Made by a program: the position numbers and the translations under genes. The notes beneath the pieces are model-generated. The model saw only the letters and a list, made by a program, of their open reading frames with translations, ran no database searches and had not been told where the DNA came from. A stretch of 5,706 nt of DNA from contig JABXGV010000196.1 in the NCBI GenBank assembly GCA_016550485.1, positions 1 to 5,706 of the forward strand, read 5' to 3'. Below, in pieces: positions 5,152-5,706 of this stretch. Every line of letters begins with the position of its first letter. The first letter of the stretch is position 1. This DNA is from an archaeon. GTDB taxonomy: Archaea > Asgardarchaeota > Hermodarchaeia > Hermodarchaeales > Hermodarchaeaceae.

Positions 5152-5607
5152 CTTTAACCGAGTCTCGCCGTAGAGTTTGAACTCTTCCTCTCCTTTCGCT
5201 ACTTCCAAGCCCTCAGCTATCTCGGTCTCAGATAATTTTCTGATATAGGAACGCCAACGAGTGCCCTCAAACTGTCTTGGTAAAGGCTCAAACATAATTT
5301 CAAATCGAACTTCTGTGGCAGATCGAGTATATTCCGTCTCGTTGTTTACGAACCCGTAAGAGAAGAAGGACTTTCTCCGAAAAAGCTTCGCAATTTTATC
5401 AAAAAATAGTATGCTGATACTCCGGTGAATTACTCGGTTCTTACATCGCGCTTCATTGTTACACATGAGAAAGCCTTGCCCTAGCACAATCGAAAATACC
5501 GCTGTGCTTTCGACTACACCTTCTTCATCAAATTGGTCTTCAGAAGACCTGCCTAGCCAATCGCCAACTAGGAAAAGCCATTCGTCTAAGGGTGTACCAG
5601 AATTCAT
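5140..5607 (-). CDS. Small predicted beta-barrel protein, DUF1579/nitrobindin-like, function unknown
   Basis: This 155-residue soluble protein has no signal peptide and no membrane span. Its opening segment, LFLVGDWLGRSSED (11-24), resembles the conserved LxGxWxG start of DUF1579 and of nitrobindin/THAP4-type calycin barrels. Alternating hydrophobic strands then run to the end, for example STAVFSIVLGQGFLM at 34-48 and VRFEIMFEPLP at 100-110, as in an up-and-down barrel. The only histidine is His61 and there is none near the C-terminus, so the heme-ligand position of nitrobindin does not appear to be kept. Assignment to the family is a judgement from the N-terminal motif and strand pattern. 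The ATG at 5607 is preceded by AGGTGA at 5617-5612, with a short four-base spacer. The gene converges on the kinase and is divergent from a possible gene at 5677. Confidence 0.75.
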   Translation of the reverse strand: MNSGTPLDEWLFLVGDWLGRSSEDQFDEEGVVESTAVFSIVLGQGFLMCNNEARCKNRVIHRSISILFFDKIAKLFRRKSFFSYGFVNNETEYTRSATEVRFEIMFEPLPRQFEGTRWRSYIRKLSETEIAEGLEVAKGEEEFKLYGETRLKKVV

Positions 5608-5611
5608 TGTC

Positions 5612-5617
5612 TCACCT
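5612..5617 (-). promoter_or_regulatory. Ribosome binding site for the beta-barrel protein
   Basis: AGGTGA on the minus strand ends four bases before the ATG at 5607. The sequence is an excellent match although the spacer is on the short side. Confidence 0.5.
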
Positions 5618-5638
5618 AATGCATACTATAGCTCTCTC

Positions 5639-5652
5639 AAAAAAGAATTAAT
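5639..5652 (+). promoter_or_regulatory. Candidate BRE/TATA for a gene starting at 5677
   Basis: A run of A residues with a G (BRE-like) precedes AATTAATC, a plausible TATA core centred near 5648. A transcription start about 26 bases downstream falls almost on the ATG at 5677, the arrangement of a leaderless archaeal transcript. Confidence 0.3.
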
Positions 5653-5676
5653 CGGAGTGTTCATCCCAGTCAACCT

Positions 5677-5706
5677 ATGACAATTGTAGATGCGCGACCA
5701 GAGGTC
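5677..5706 (+). CDS. Possible 5' end of a gene running off the window, product unknown
   Basis: An ATG at 5677 opens a frame encoding MTIVDARPEV that remains open for all ten codons to the window edge. There is no ribosome binding site at a proper distance, but the candidate TATA element about 28 bases upstream would fit leaderless transcription. Ten residues are too few to identify a product, and a ten-codon open frame is easily found by chance. Confidence 0.3.
   Translation, partial: MTIVDARPEV

Noticed and set aside
5456..5680. Plus-strand open frame opposite the beta-barrel gene and its upstream region
   Set aside because: The minus-strand protein has a coherent strand pattern and a ribosome binding site; this frame is Ser/Pro-rich and lacks one.

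Overview
The window looks archaeal. The methylthioadenosine phosphorylase is of the archaeal MTAP II type with a C-terminal Cys-x-Cys. A winged-helix protein carries two C-terminal membrane spans, a design common in archaea. Several starts are GTG or TTG preceded by AGGTG/GGTGA Shine-Dalgarno sequences, and BRE/TATA-like promoters sit in the intergenic gaps. Moderate GC and this gene style would fit an uncultured lineage such as an Asgard or Bathyarchaeia-like archaeon, but the phylum is a guess. The exception is alaS, which is a short alanyl-tRNA synthetase of bacterial type.

Layout, left to right. A small membrane-anchored zinc-ribbon protein (+, 3-308) converges on a three-gene minus-strand block. 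In transcription order that block is a winged-helix membrane regulator (3051-2614), a two-span small membrane protein (2552-2220) and alaS (2114-327). A 186-bp divergent promoter region (3052-3237) separates it from a plus-strand pair: S-methyl-5'-thioadenosine phosphorylase (3238-4047) and a PfkB/adenosine-kinase-like kinase (4127-5095). The kinase converges on a small predicted beta-barrel protein (-, 5607-5140). A final reading frame may begin at 5677 on the plus strand and runs off the window. No gap exceeds 300 bases, and I saw no tRNA, rRNA, CRISPR array or insertion sequence.

How the genes may work together. The phosphorylase and the kinase form a plausible purine-nucleoside salvage pair: one splits methylthioadenosine (and perhaps adenosine) into adenine and a sugar 1-phosphate, and the other would phosphorylate a nucleoside or sugar. 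The regulator and the two-span protein probably share a transcript and could form a membrane-associated sensing module; what they sense is not visible. The most notable points are the bacterial, C-Ala-less AlaRS in an archaeal setting, the dyad in the divergent promoter region, and hairpins at both convergent gene ends.
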